Of a stretch of DNA of 48,451 bases, positions 7,904-15,722 are shown in pieces. Source of the DNA: Mycobacterium sp. 1554424.7 (GTDB lineage Bacteria; Actinomycetota; Actinomycetes; Mycobacteriales; Mycobacteriaceae); NCBI RefSeq assembly GCF_001665295.1, contig NZ_LZSE01000046.1, positions 1 to 48,451 on the forward strand, given 5' to 3'. A model generated the notes under the pieces. It worked only from the letters and a program-made list of their open reading frames with translations. It had not been told where the DNA came from and did no database searches. Within the stretch, counting starts at the first letter, position 1, and every line of letters starts with the position of its first letter. A program made the translations under genes and the position numbers.

Positions 7904-9106
7904 CTAGGGCAGCACGACCCGCAGGCGTTCCCAACCGCGCACGGTCGACGTCGACGCCAATTGCGCCGTGTCGTAATCGATGTCCCATTCGGGCCACCGG
8001 TTGAGGATCTCGTCCAGCGCGACGCGGCCCTCCAGGCGCGCCAGGTTCGCCCCGAGGCAGTAGTGCACGCCCTTGCCAAAAGTGATGTGCGAGATGTTGT
8101 CGCGGCGAATGTTGAACGTGTCGGGATCGGTGTAGCGGCGGTGATCGCGGTTGGCGGCGCCGAACAGCAGGAGCATGGCGCTGCCGGCCGGGACCGTCCT
8201 GCCGTAGCATTCGAAATCCTTTGCCATCCAACGGGCGACGTGGGGGCCGGTGGGCTCGAACCGCAACGTCTCGTCGACGGTTCGGGTCAGCAGCGACCGG
8301 TCTTGGCAGACCTCGCGCCGCTGGTCGGGGTGCTCGGCGAGCACCTTGGCCAGCCAGCCGATGAGCCGGCCCGTGGTCTCGTTTCCGGCGCCCGCGACCA
8401 CCTGGGTGTAGTGCAGCACCTCTTTGCGCGTCAGCTTTCGGTGCACCCCGTGCTCGTCGTCGAACTCGACGTTGAGCAGCGTGGTCATCAGGTCGTCCGA
8501 CGGGTTCTTGGACCGCCATTCGACGTAGTCGGCGTAGATGCGCCCGTCGGCGATCGAGTCGGCGTCGGAGACCTTCATCGGCGTGCCCGGCTTGGTGCGC
8601 AGGTTGGCGTCATTGGCGTCGCGCACCGAAACCTGCTCGGACTCAGGAATCCCCAGCAGCATGCCGATCACGCGCATCGGCATCATCGACGCGAGCTCGG
8701 CGATGATGTCGAAGCCACCGGACCCGACGAGCGGATCCAGGCACCGCACGCAGTACCGCCGGATCTGGTCTTCCAGCTCGGCCATCCGGCGCGGCGTGAA
8801 CACCCGCGACATCAGGCCGCGCAGCCTCGTGTGCTCGGGCGGATCCTGGAACATCATGACGCCGCCGGGCATGTCGAATTTCGACTGGATCAGCTCGAGG
8901 ATGTCGCTTCTCCTGTTGGAGAAGCTTTCCCAGTTCGCCAGTGCCCGTTCGACGTCGGAATGCCTTGATATCGCCCAGAAATCGTACCGCTCGTTGTAGT
9001 AGATCGGCGCCTCTTCGCGTAGCCGCGCATAGGTCGGGTACGGGTCGGCGATGATGCCGGTGTCGTAGGGGTCGTAGTAGACGTCGGTGTCGTTGGTGAC
9101 GGTCAT
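7904..9106 (-). CDS. Cytochrome P450
   Basis: A soluble bacterial P450 of 400 residues. The I-helix oxygen-activation motif is AGNETT, the K-helix ExxR is ETLR, and the haem-binding loop is FGKGVHYCLG with the Cys ligand. The D-P-P-E-H-T-R motif of the C-helix is present. A strong ribosome site (GAGGAGG) precedes the ATG. It lies 10 bases downstream of a broken mycofactocin-type SDR and would have been its operon partner, transcribed from the palindromic operator at 9291-9308. No ferredoxin is encoded nearby, so electrons must come from elsewhere. I cannot assign the CYP family. Confidence 0.9.
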   Translation of the reverse strand: MTVTNDTDVYYDPYDTGIIADPYPTYARLREEAPIYYNERYDFWAISRHSDVERALANWESFSNRRSDILELIQSKFDMPGGVMMFQDPPEHTRLRGLMSRVFTPRRMAELEDQIRRYCVRCLDPLVGSGGFDIIAELASMMPMRVIGMLLGIPESEQVSVRDANDANLRTKPGTPMKVSDADSIADGRIYADYVEWRSKNPSDDLMTTLLNVEFDDEHGVHRKLTRKEVLHYTQVVAGAGNETTGRLIGWLAKVLAEHPDQRREVCQDRSLLTRTVDETLRFEPTGPHVARWMAKDFECYGRTVPAGSAMLLLFGAANRDHRRYTDPDTFNIRRDNISHITFGKGVHYCLGANLARLEGRVALDEILNRWPEWDIDYDTAQLASTSTVRGWERLRVVLP

Positions 9107-9116
9107 CGGTGCCTCC

Positions 9117-9271
9117 TCACTTCAGGCAGCTGCCGGCGTCCACCGGAAGCGCGACGCCGGCGATGTAGCGCGCGGTCTCGGCCCCCTCCGCGCGAGCCGG
9201 ATCGCGTGACTCCTGCCCTGCCCGCGCCCGGCGCCGGTCACGAACGCGACCTTGCCCTCCATCCGGCCCAT
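9117..9271 (-). pseudogene. Remnant of a mycofactocin-type SDR with a large internal deletion
   Basis: The first 27 codons from ATG 9271 read MGRMEGKVAFVTGAGRGQGR, then SHAIRLA, the usual start of the SDR family associated with mycofactocin. After a junction near 9190 the same strand, in another frame, reads ETARYIAGVALPVDAGSCLK and stops at 9117-9119, the usual end of that family. About 670-690 bases of a normal ~275-codon gene are missing, and the two parts are out of frame, so it cannot make an enzyme. The promoter/operator upstream and the P450 downstream are kept. Confidence 0.8.
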
Positions 9272-9290
9272 TGCCACCTCGATCCCGGTA

Positions 9291-9308
9291 TTTGGGCGAT
9301 CGCCCAAA
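9291..9308. promoter_or_regulatory. Perfect 18-bp palindromic TetR operator (copy 3)
   Basis: TTTGGGCGATCGCCCAAA is its own reverse complement. It lies 20 bases upstream of the SDR remnant and so controls the transcript that reaches the P450. Two similar copies lie by the TetR gene at 7.2-7.3 kb. Confidence 0.7.
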
Positions 9309-9349
9309 CTTGGGCGCACGCCATGTCTAGCAGCACCGGGAGGAGCTAG

Positions 9350-9937
9350 TCAAGAGTGCAGCGCGGCGTCGATCAGCGTGGCGGCGGCGGCGCGGGCGTG
9401 GACGACGGGCGCGGTGTCGTTCAGCGAGGTGGCCAACGCCGTTGCGCCCTCGAATAGGACGGCCAGCTGCTGGCCGAGCAGGTGGGAATCGGCGGCGCCC
9501 GCCTGCTGTGCCACGGCGACGAGGCGCCGGGTGAATTCCTGTTTGTGTGCCCGCACGATCTCGTCCACGCCCGGCAGCGAGCCGGCAGATTCCACGGCAG
9601 CATTGTGAAAGGGACAGCCCCGCACTACTTCTCGAGGCGACATTTCGAAGATCGCGAGCAGGCGTTCCCGCGGAGATATGGCGGCGTCTTCCAGCCGCCG
9701 CTCATTGGGCGAGCCGCCACGGGCCTCGAAGCCGCGCAGGTAGTTGTCCACCAGGTCACTCTTGCTGTGGAAGTGCTGGTAGAGCGTGCGCTTGGACACG
9801 TTGGCCTCTTGGGCGATGCGTTCGACGCCCGTCGCGTGGATCCCGTTTCGGTAGAACAGCCGTGCCGCGGTGCTCTCGATGCGCCCGCGGGCTCCACGTC
9901 CGCCCGCCGCACGCGTCTGGAATGTGGCATCGTTCAC
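9350..9937 (-). CDS. TetR-family transcriptional repressor
   Basis: A regulator of about 195 residues. The helix-turn-helix spans RIESTAARLFYRNGIHATGV, then ERIAQEANVSKRTLYQHFHSK, followed by an all-helical effector domain with a conserved RGCPFHNAA segment typical of one TetR subgroup. I chose GTG 9937; the open frame also allows a GTG at 9952, but that lies inside the inverted repeat at 9946-9965. It is divergent from a thioesterase-SDR pair and is expected to repress both itself and that pair. Confidence 0.85.
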   Translation of the reverse strand: MNDATFQTRAAGGRGARGRIESTAARLFYRNGIHATGVERIAQEANVSKRTLYQHFHSKSDLVDNYLRGFEARGGSPNERRLEDAAISPRERLLAIFEMSPREVVRGCPFHNAAVESAGSLPGVDEIVRAHKQEFTRRLVAVAQQAGAADSHLLGQQLAVLFEGATALATSLNDTAPVVHARAAAATLIDAALHS

Positions 9938-9945
9938 ACTTTCAT

Positions 9946-9965
9946 TGTACACCGTTCGGTTTACA
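9946..9965. promoter_or_regulatory. Inverted-repeat operator between TetR and thioesterase
   Basis: TGTACACCGTTCGGTTTACA is an inverted repeat with one mismatch per arm (TGTA-C/A-ACCG, two-base centre TT). The ACCGnnCGGT core is common among TetR operators. It lies nine bases before the TetR start and 64 bases before the thioesterase start. Confidence 0.6.
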
Positions 9966-10028
9966 ACGCATGAAAGCAGCTATAGATTCGGCCGAGTAGA
10001 TAAACCGATCAGTTTTGAGGGCGGACGC

Positions 10029-10580
10029 ATGAAGACTTCGGTGGGCTGGGGCGTGGAACAGTCGCGGGTGGTCACCTGGCGTGACCCGAGCACTACGCAG
10101 GCCGCGGCCGCGTCGATGTCCGGCCTTTCGTACTGGCAGGCGGTCGCCGACGGGCAGCTGCCGCCCCCGCCTATCGCCCAACTACTGCGGACGCGCGTCG
10201 GTGATGTGCGAAACGGGCAGATCGAGTTTGCCTGCACACCCGATGCGTCCATGTACAACCCACTCGGCATGGTTCACGGCGGCGCGGTGTGCACCCTGCT
10301 CGACACCGCGGCCGCCTGCGCGATGCACACCACGCTGCCCGAAGGCGTCGGCTATACGTCGGTCGAAATCAAGGTCAACTACCTGCGGGCGGTCACCGTG
10401 GCCAGCGGGACGCTGACCGCCGTCGGCACCGTGGTCAAAGCGGGATCGCGGATCGGGTTCGCCGAAGGCGAGGTCACCGACGCCGCGGGAAAAGTGGTGG
10501 CGACGGCGACCAGCACCCTGTTGGTCTTCGAATTGCCCGGTCGCGCAACGGCTCCCAGCACTAACGGAAACCATTCCTGA
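10029..10580 (+). CDS. PaaI-family hotdog-fold thioesterase
   Basis: 183 residues. The hotdog thioesterase core includes NPLGMVHGGAVCTLLDTAAACA, cited here by its motif HGG followed by D-T, which forms the acyl-CoA site in PaaI-type enzymes, and a central YLRAV strand. It would hydrolyse an acyl- or aryl-CoA thioester in the cytosol. A GAGGG site lies before the ATG at 10029. The next gene, an SDR, starts 15 bases after the stop, so both form an operon under the divergent TetR. Confidence 0.85.
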   Translation: MKTSVGWGVEQSRVVTWRDPSTTQAAAASMSGLSYWQAVADGQLPPPPIAQLLRTRVGDVRNGQIEFACTPDASMYNPLGMVHGGAVCTLLDTAAACAMHTTLPEGVGYTSVEIKVNYLRAVTVASGTLTAVGTVVKAGSRIGFAEGEVTDAAGKVVATATSTLLVFELPGRATAPSTNGNHS

Positions 10581-10595
10581 AAGGACTCCACCACC

Positions 10596-11360
10596 ATGTC
10601 ATCCGTTCTGATCACCGGAGCCAGCCGCGGCATCGGCCGCGCCATCGCCACGGAGTTCGCCCGCCGCGGGCATCGCGTCGTGGCCACCGCGCGTGACCCG
10701 CGCACGCTCGCCGACCTCGACGTCAGCGAGCGGCTGGCGCTCGACGTCACCGACGACGCCAGCGTGACGGCGGCCGTCGCCGCCGCCGGCCAGATCGACA
10801 TCCTGATCTCCAACGCCGCCGAAATCGTGTATGCGTCGGTGGAGGCCACACCGCTGGCCGAGCTGCAGCGGCTGCTCAGCCTCAACACCGTCGGCGCCAT
10901 CCGCGTCGCCCAGGCGGTCCTGCCGCAGATGCGCGCCCGCGGCGACGGGAAGCTGCTGTTCATGTCGAGCGTGGTCGGTCGTGTCGTGCTGCCGCCCGGC
11001 GCGGCCTACGCGTCGTCGAAATGGGCGCTGGAAGCCCTGGTCGAGGCACTTGCCATCGAGGTCGCACCGTTCGGCGTGCAGGCCGCCCTGCTGGAACCCG
11101 GCGCCGTGAGCTCCGGCGCCCTCGACGACGTCACCACCTACACGGTGCCCGACGACCCGTACGCCGCGATTCTCGCGGGCGGCGGCGCACGCGCCGGGAT
11201 GATCACGCCGGAACAGGTCGCCGCCGAGGTTGCCGACGCAGCCGAGAAGCCGCAACTTCCGCTGCGTATCCCTATTGGCGACGCCGCGCGGGCATTGCTG
11301 GCTGCCCGTCGCGCGGCGCCCGATGATGTCCCGTTCATTCCGGCGAACTATTTCGCATAG
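10596..11360 (+). CDS. Short-chain dehydrogenase/reductase
   Basis: 254 residues. ITGASRGIGRAIA is the cofactor site, SNAAE the NAG-like motif, the catalytic Ser is in MSSVVG and YASSK holds the catalytic Tyr/Lys. A good AAGGA site precedes the ATG. It is co-transcribed with the thioesterase (15-base gap), which suggests one short acyl-CoA or aldehyde/ketone handling step under TetR control. The substrate cannot be read from sequence. Confidence 0.83.
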   Translation: MSSVLITGASRGIGRAIATEFARRGHRVVATARDPRTLADLDVSERLALDVTDDASVTAAVAAAGQIDILISNAAEIVYASVEATPLAELQRLLSLNTVGAIRVAQAVLPQMRARGDGKLLFMSSVVGRVVLPPGAAYASSKWALEALVEALAIEVAPFGVQAALLEPGAVSSGALDDVTTYTVPDDPYAAILAGGGARAGMITPEQVAAEVADAAEKPQLPLRIPIGDAARALLAARRAAPDDVPFIPANYFA

Positions 11361-11417
11361 TCGGACCTGGTCAGCCCGCCGATGACGGGGCCACCGTGAT
11401 GAATCCGTGAAGATTAA

Positions 11418-11431
11418 TCACACGGGTGTGA
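11418..11431. promoter_or_regulatory. Inverted repeat upstream of the LysA-like gene
   Basis: TCACACGGGTGTGA has perfect 6-base arms around GG, in a locally AT-rich stretch 53 bases before the LysA-like ATG. It may be an operator. It is the reverse order of the CRP half-sites (TGTGA..TCACA), so it is not a CRP site. Confidence 0.35.
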
Positions 11432-11483
11432 AAGGTTCGTTAAGAACGCGGCGGACCCCGCTTTACGCCTGCACCGTGGAAGC

Positions 11484-12821
11484 ATGACGCTGTCCGAGCT
11501 GCTTCCATCGCCGCGGCGCGGGGTGCGACCACACCTCGACCGCGCGATCTGGCCGCTGAGCAGCTCCGTCGACGAAATGGGTCGGTTGTGCATCGGCGGG
11601 TTGGCGGCCACCGACCTCGCCGCCGAGTTTGGCACGCCGGCCTACGTGCTCGATGAAGAGGACTTCCGGGCCCGCATCCGCGGCTATCGCGCGGCGCTGC
11701 CCGGCGTCGAGCTGATCTACGCGGGCAGGGCGCTGCTCAGCGCGGCCGTCGCGGGGTGGGCCGCCGAGGAGGGCGCCGGCGTGGAGGTGTGCTCGGGCGG
11801 CGAACTGGCCACCGCCCTTACCGGCGAGGTACCGCCGTCGAACATCGTCCTCAACGGCACCGCCAAGAGCGCCCGCGAACTCGACGACGCGGTCGCGGCC
11901 GGGGTGGGCCGCATCGTGATCGACACCCCGAACGAGATAACGCTGCTCGCCGGGCGGGTGCGCCGTCGTCAACGGGTGCTGATCCGGGTGGTTCCCGACA
12001 TCGACGCCGGCGACCAGAAATTCGGCTTCGCCCTGACGGGCGGCCAGGCGGCGGGTGCCGTCAAGCGCGTCCTGGGCGAGCCGTGGCTCGACTTGGTCGG
12101 GCTGCACTGCCAACTCGGGTCGCAGTTGGCCGACGCCGCGCTCTACGGCGCGGCGATCCAGCAGATTCTCGCGCTGATGGCCGAGGTTCGCGATCGCCAT
12201 CATGCCGTGCTGACCGAGCTCAGCCTCGGCGGCGGACACGCGGTTCCGTACCGGAGCGGCGAACCCGCCTTCAACCCGCGGGCGTTCGGCACGGTCATCG
12301 ATGCCGCACTCCAATCCGCTTGTGACGAATACGATTATCCGCGACCCAGGATCCTCATCGGGCCGGGCCGCGCGATCGCGGCGCGCGCCGGGATGACGCT
12401 GTACCGGGTGGTCGCCGTCAAGCGCCGGCCCGACGGGCACACCTTCGTCGCGGTGGACGGCGGGATGAGCGACAACCCGCGGATGGCCCCCGCCGGGGCG
12501 AAATACACGGTGGCGCTTGCCAACCGGCCCGCGTCAACGGCCGCCGCGCCGGCCACGGTGGTGGGCCGGCACTGGGAGGCCGGCGACGAGATCGCCCGCG
12601 ACGTCGAGCTGCCCGCCGACATCCATCCCGGCGATCTGCTGGCGGTGGCCTGTACCGGCGCCTACCACTACTCGATGGGATCGAGCTGCAGCGTGGTGGG
12701 ACGCCCACCGCTGGTCGCGGTCGCCGGGGGCCGGGCGCGCGAGCTGGTGCGCCGCGAAACCACCGCAGACCTGCTCGCAAGGGACCGGGGCTGGTCGGGA
12801 CATTCGGATCGAGGCGAATAG
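11484..12821 (+). CDS. LysA-like fold-III decarboxylase homologue lacking active-site residues
   Basis: 445 residues, clearly homologous over its length to diaminopimelate decarboxylase: TPAYVLDEEDFRAR near residue 51, LSLGGG at 247-251, GPGRAIA at 293-299, VDGGMSDNPR at 324-333 and TGAYHYS near the end. The PLP-binding lysine of the Y-A-x-K-A motif is Arg82 (AGG codon). The His of the H-x-G-S motif that stacks on PLP is Gln210 (CQLGS). The substrate-site Cys of the C-E-x-G-D motif is Trp364 (WEAGD). A normal decarboxylase is therefore very unlikely; a binding, regulatory or altered role is inferred. The reading frame is intact, so it is not a simple pseudogene. A rhomboid-like membrane gene follows after two bases. 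Confidence 0.85.
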   Translation: MTLSELLPSPRRGVRPHLDRAIWPLSSSVDEMGRLCIGGLAATDLAAEFGTPAYVLDEEDFRARIRGYRAALPGVELIYAGRALLSAAVAGWAAEEGAGVEVCSGGELATALTGEVPPSNIVLNGTAKSARELDDAVAAGVGRIVIDTPNEITLLAGRVRRRQRVLIRVVPDIDAGDQKFGFALTGGQAAGAVKRVLGEPWLDLVGLHCQLGSQLADAALYGAAIQQILALMAEVRDRHHAVLTELSLGGGHAVPYRSGEPAFNPRAFGTVIDAALQSACDEYDYPRPRILIGPGRAIAARAGMTLYRVVAVKRRPDGHTFVAVDGGMSDNPRMAPAGAKYTVALANRPASTAAAPATVVGRHWEAGDEIARDVELPADIHPGDLLAVACTGAYHYSMGSSCSVVGRPPLVAVAGGRARELVRRETTADLLARDRGWSGHSDRGE

Positions 12822-12823
12822 CC

Positions 12824-13642
12824 ATGGCCACCATGACTATTCGCGACAGCACCGAGCGGTGGGCCGCGCGAACCCTGTCGGGCGCGGCATCGGTGCGCAT
12901 CACGGCGACCTACGCCGTCATCCTGGCCGCGGTCTCGCTGGGCTTGAACGCGCTCGGTCCCCACGCGCGCGACGTCGTCGTGAGCCGCATGAGCACCAAC
13001 CTGCACAATCTGGCGCACGGCCGCTTGACCACGTTGGTCGGCAGCGCGTTTGTCGACGAAGGCGGCGAGATCTGCGCCTGCCTGCCGGCACTGGCCTGCC
13101 TGCTGGCATTGGGCGAATTAATCTGGCGCGGAAGGGGTTTGATCATCGCGTTCGCGGTCGGTCATATCGGCGCCACGCTGATCGTCGCCGTGGGTCTGGT
13201 CGCCGCGCTCGAGATGGGCTGGCTGCCGTTCTCGGTCGCGCGGGCCACCGACGTGGGCGTCAGCTACGGCGCGGTTAGCGTGCTCGGTGCGTTGACCGCA
13301 TCCATACCGTTGCGCTGGCGACCGGCCTGGGTCGGGTGGTGGCTCGGAATCACACTGATGGCGGCCTCAGGATTGGACTTCACCGCCGTCGGCCACGTGG
13401 TGGCGTTGCTGCTGGGCATCGCGCTGTCCTATCGACTGCCGTCGACGTCCAGTTGGACGCCCGCGCGCGTCGGTTTGCTCATCGGCGGATCCGCCTTCTG
13501 CTATTTCATGTTGTCGGGTTCTTCGATGGTGACGACGGTCGCAGGCCTGGCCGCGTCGCTCGTCGCGCTCTTTGCCTGCCGGGTAGCGCCGTCGCGCGTC
13601 GCCGGCGAACGGATGCCGGCACCGCAGCCCTCGCCGGCATAG
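12824..13642 (+). CDS. Rhomboid-like polytopic membrane protein
   Basis: 272 residues with about six hydrophobic helices. The first helix is followed by a loop reading STNLHNLAHGRLTTLVGSAF, like the L1/second-helix region of rhomboids. The candidate serine motif is G-V-S-Y-G instead of G-x-S-G, and a later helix holds GHVVALLLGIAL with the His in the position of the rhomboid catalytic His. Tyr after the Ser is unusual, so activity is uncertain. It starts two bases after the LysA-like stop and is surely in the same operon. The C-terminus is short, polar and Pro-rich. Confidence 0.7.
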   Translation: MATMTIRDSTERWAARTLSGAASVRITATYAVILAAVSLGLNALGPHARDVVVSRMSTNLHNLAHGRLTTLVGSAFVDEGGEICACLPALACLLALGELIWRGRGLIIAFAVGHIGATLIVAVGLVAALEMGWLPFSVARATDVGVSYGAVSVLGALTASIPLRWRPAWVGWWLGITLMAASGLDFTAVGHVVALLLGIALSYRLPSTSSWTPARVGLLIGGSAFCYFMLSGSSMVTTVAGLAASLVALFACRVAPSRVAGERMPAPQPSPA

Positions 13643-13870
13643 TCGTCCAACCAAACTTTCCGCACAGTGCGCAAAGCCCCGGCGACGGCGGGCACTAGCC
13701 CAGGGCGTGGCCCAACTACGCCAGTACGTCGGGCGCTCACCGATGGACCTAGTCCGGCACAACGGAGCTTTGTGATCGTGATCTCTAACGAATGCCGGTT
13801 GGGCGGAGATCAATTCGAAAGCATAAACCGTTCATTTCAACCAGGGACGCGAAAAGATCGGAGCCTTGAA

Positions 13871-14005
13871 ATGAACATCCACACCACGCCCGACCGGATC
13901 GACTACCAGCTGACCCGCGCGTTCGTCGCCATCGAACTTCAAAGCCAAGAGCGGATCGACCAAGCCGTGGACCGGCTGGCGATCAGCCTGCTCGTACAAG
14001 CCTGA
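13871..14005 (+). CDS. Small protein of 44 residues, unknown
   Basis: The frame starts with ATG, is preceded by GGAG, and encodes an amphipathic helical protein (TPDRIDYQLTRAFVAIELQS, then QERIDQAVDRLAISLLVQA). The composition is protein-like, without the Arg/Pro excess of shadow frames in this genome. No family is recognised. The 228 bases before it hold no other gene. Confidence 0.45.
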   Translation: MNIHTTPDRIDYQLTRAFVAIELQSQERIDQAVDRLAISLLVQA

Positions 14006-14073
14006 CCATTTACACACAAACCGCCATCACTACGCGGCAGATGCAACGATTCGCCGGCGGCGAATCTTAAGCC

Positions 14074-14532
14074 TCAGTCGGCGGTGTGAACGATCAGCAC
14101 GTCGGTCTTGGCCCTGCGGGAGACTTCCGATGGGACGGCTCCCAGCAGCCGCCCGGCGACCTTGCTGAGCCCGACGTTGCCGACGACCAGCAGGTCGGCA
14201 TGGACCTTCTCTGCCAGCTGCACCAGCGCGTCGACCGGAGGGCCGACGATCGCCTCCTGCAGCACGTTCTTGGCCCCGGCTTTGTACGCCCGCTCGCTGG
14301 CGTCCCGCAGGATCTCGCGGAAGGGGGTTTCGCGCTGCGTCCGGTAGTCCGCGCCATGGTCGCTCCCCGGCGGGATGGCGTAGCGGCCCTTTTCCTCGCG
14401 CACGGGGGCATGCGCCGTAGCAACGATCAATTTCGCGCCTTGATCCGCGGCGATCGCCGCGGCGCGGTCCACCGCAAGCATCGACGTGTAAGAGCCATCG
14501 GTGCCGACGACGACGGTCTGGTAGCCGCTCAT
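14074..14532 (-). CDS. Universal stress protein, Rv1636-like
   Basis: A single UspA domain of 152 residues starting VVVGTDGSYTS. The ATP-type phosphate motif near the C-terminus, GNVGLSKVAGRLLGAVPSEV, fits G-x2-G-x9-G. It is close in sequence to my memory of M. tuberculosis Rv1636, a cytosolic cAMP-binding USP, but carries a different middle loop (REEKGRYAIPPGSDHGADYR). It is preceded by a GC-rich region without an evident DosR box. It probably binds an adenine nucleotide and acts in stress signalling. Confidence 0.9.
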   Translation of the reverse strand: MSGYQTVVVGTDGSYTSMLAVDRAAAIAADQGAKLIVATAHAPVREEKGRYAIPPGSDHGADYRTQRETPFREILRDASERAYKAGAKNVLQEAIVGPPVDALVQLAEKVHADLLVVGNVGLSKVAGRLLGAVPSEVSRRAKTDVLIVHTAD

Positions 14533-14656
14533 TTCCCAACTAGTGTAGGGCCGACGAGGTCAAACGCAACGGGCCCGGCGGCTGGATACCTCGACGAGGG
14601 TTAATGCGACGGCCATCAATGAAGAGGTACGGAGAAGCCGCTACCAGGCTGAGTAC

Positions 14657-15697
14657 TCACTTCGGCTTGTTTTTCCTAGTCAGATCGGTGTCTCGCGACG
14701 GCTGAACGCGCTTGGGCTCGCCCGGCATCTTCGGGTAGTTCGGCGGATAGGGCATGTCGCCCAGCCCGCGGTCGGCATCGGCCGCCGCGATCTCGAGCAG
14801 GGACGCGATCGACTGGGCCGCGTCGTCCATGCCGGACCACGGGTCCTCCCGGCTCTTCACCAGGCCGGGCACGGTTGCCATGGTGTAGTCGTCGGGATCG
14901 GCGCCGGCCAGCTCGTCCCACGTCAGCGGCGTCGACACCGTCGCGATTGGCGTGCGCCGCACCGAATACGGCGACGCCATCGTGCGGTCGCGGGCGTTCT
15001 GGTTGAAGTCGATGAAGATGCGCTCGCCCCGCTCTTCCTTCCACCACGAGGTGGTCACCGCGTCCGGTGCCCGGCGCTCCACCTCGCGGGCCAGCGCGAT
15101 GCCCGCCCGGCGGACTTCGACAAAGTCCCAGTCGGTGGCGATGCGCAGGAACACGTGCACCCCGCGACCGCCGGACGTCTTCGGGTAGCCGACCAGGCCG
15201 AGTTCGTCGAGCAGCGGCCGCAACACATCGACCGCGACCGACCGCGCCTGCTGAAAACCCGTGCCGGGCTGGGGGTCCAGGTCGATGCGCAACTCGTCTG
15301 GATGATCGGTGTCCGGGCAGCGCACCTGCCACGGGTGCAGCGTGACCGTGCCCATCTGCGCCGCCCACACGATCGCCGACGGGTGGGTCACCTTCAGCGC
15401 GTCGGCCGTGCGTCCCGACGGGAAGGTCACCCGGCACGTCTCCAGATAGTCGGGGTGGTGCTGCGGCACCCGCTTCTGGTAGATCTCCTCGCCGTCGATG
15501 CCGTCCGGGAAGCGCTGCAGATGGGTGGGCCGGTCGCGCAGCGCGGTCAGCATCGGTCCGCCGGCCACCGCCAGGTAGTACTCGACGAGCCGTCGCTTGG
15601 TCCCTTGTGATCCCAGCCCGGGGAAGTACACCTTGTCCGGGTTGGTCACCCGCACCGAGACGCCGTCGACGTCGATTTCCTCCGCTGCAGTCGCCAC
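14657..15697 (-). CDS. Prim-PolC, LigD-like primase-polymerase domain protein
   Basis: A stand-alone 346-residue archaeo-eukaryotic-primase-like polymerase, the same length as M. tuberculosis Rv3730c. Catalytic acidic motif RIDLDPQPG, the SGGRGVHVF motif (S-G-G-R-G-x-H), and the distal motif FIDFNQNARDRT-ASPYSVR are all present. It works with LigC in short-gap DNA repair in mycobacteria (studied in M. smegmatis), inserting preferentially ribonucleotides. I chose GTG 15697, which gives the family length; an AGGAG sits directly upstream. The frame extends much further upstream but overlaps ligC. It is divergent from ligC with only 25 bases between the starts. Confidence 0.93.
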   Translation of the reverse strand: MATAAEEIDVDGVSVRVTNPDKVYFPGLGSQGTKRRLVEYYLAVAGGPMLTALRDRPTHLQRFPDGIDGEEIYQKRVPQHHPDYLETCRVTFPSGRTADALKVTHPSAIVWAAQMGTVTLHPWQVRCPDTDHPDELRIDLDPQPGTGFQQARSVAVDVLRPLLDELGLVGYPKTSGGRGVHVFLRIATDWDFVEVRRAGIALAREVERRAPDAVTTSWWKEERGERIFIDFNQNARDRTMASPYSVRRTPIATVSTPLTWDELAGADPDDYTMATVPGLVKSREDPWSGMDDAAQSIASLLEIAAADADRGLGDMPYPPNYPKMPGEPKRVQPSRDTDLTRKNKPK

Positions 15698-15722
15698 CTC
15701 CTGATTCCAGCACAATGAGTCA

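Noticed and set aside
11361-11483. Possible lysine riboswitch before the LysA-like gene
   Set aside because: The leader is too short and has none of the expected helices; only a short inverted repeat is present.
13745-13755. GGACCTAGTCC, like a DosR box
   Set aside because: The spacing between GGAC and GTCC is three bases rather than four, and flanks do not match the DosR consensus.
14445-14462. Perfect palindrome CCGCGGCGATCGCCGCGG
   Set aside because: It lies within the universal stress protein coding region (Ala-Ile-Ala codons), lacks the TTTGGG/CCCAAA flanks of the TetR operator, and fits chance in GC-rich codons.
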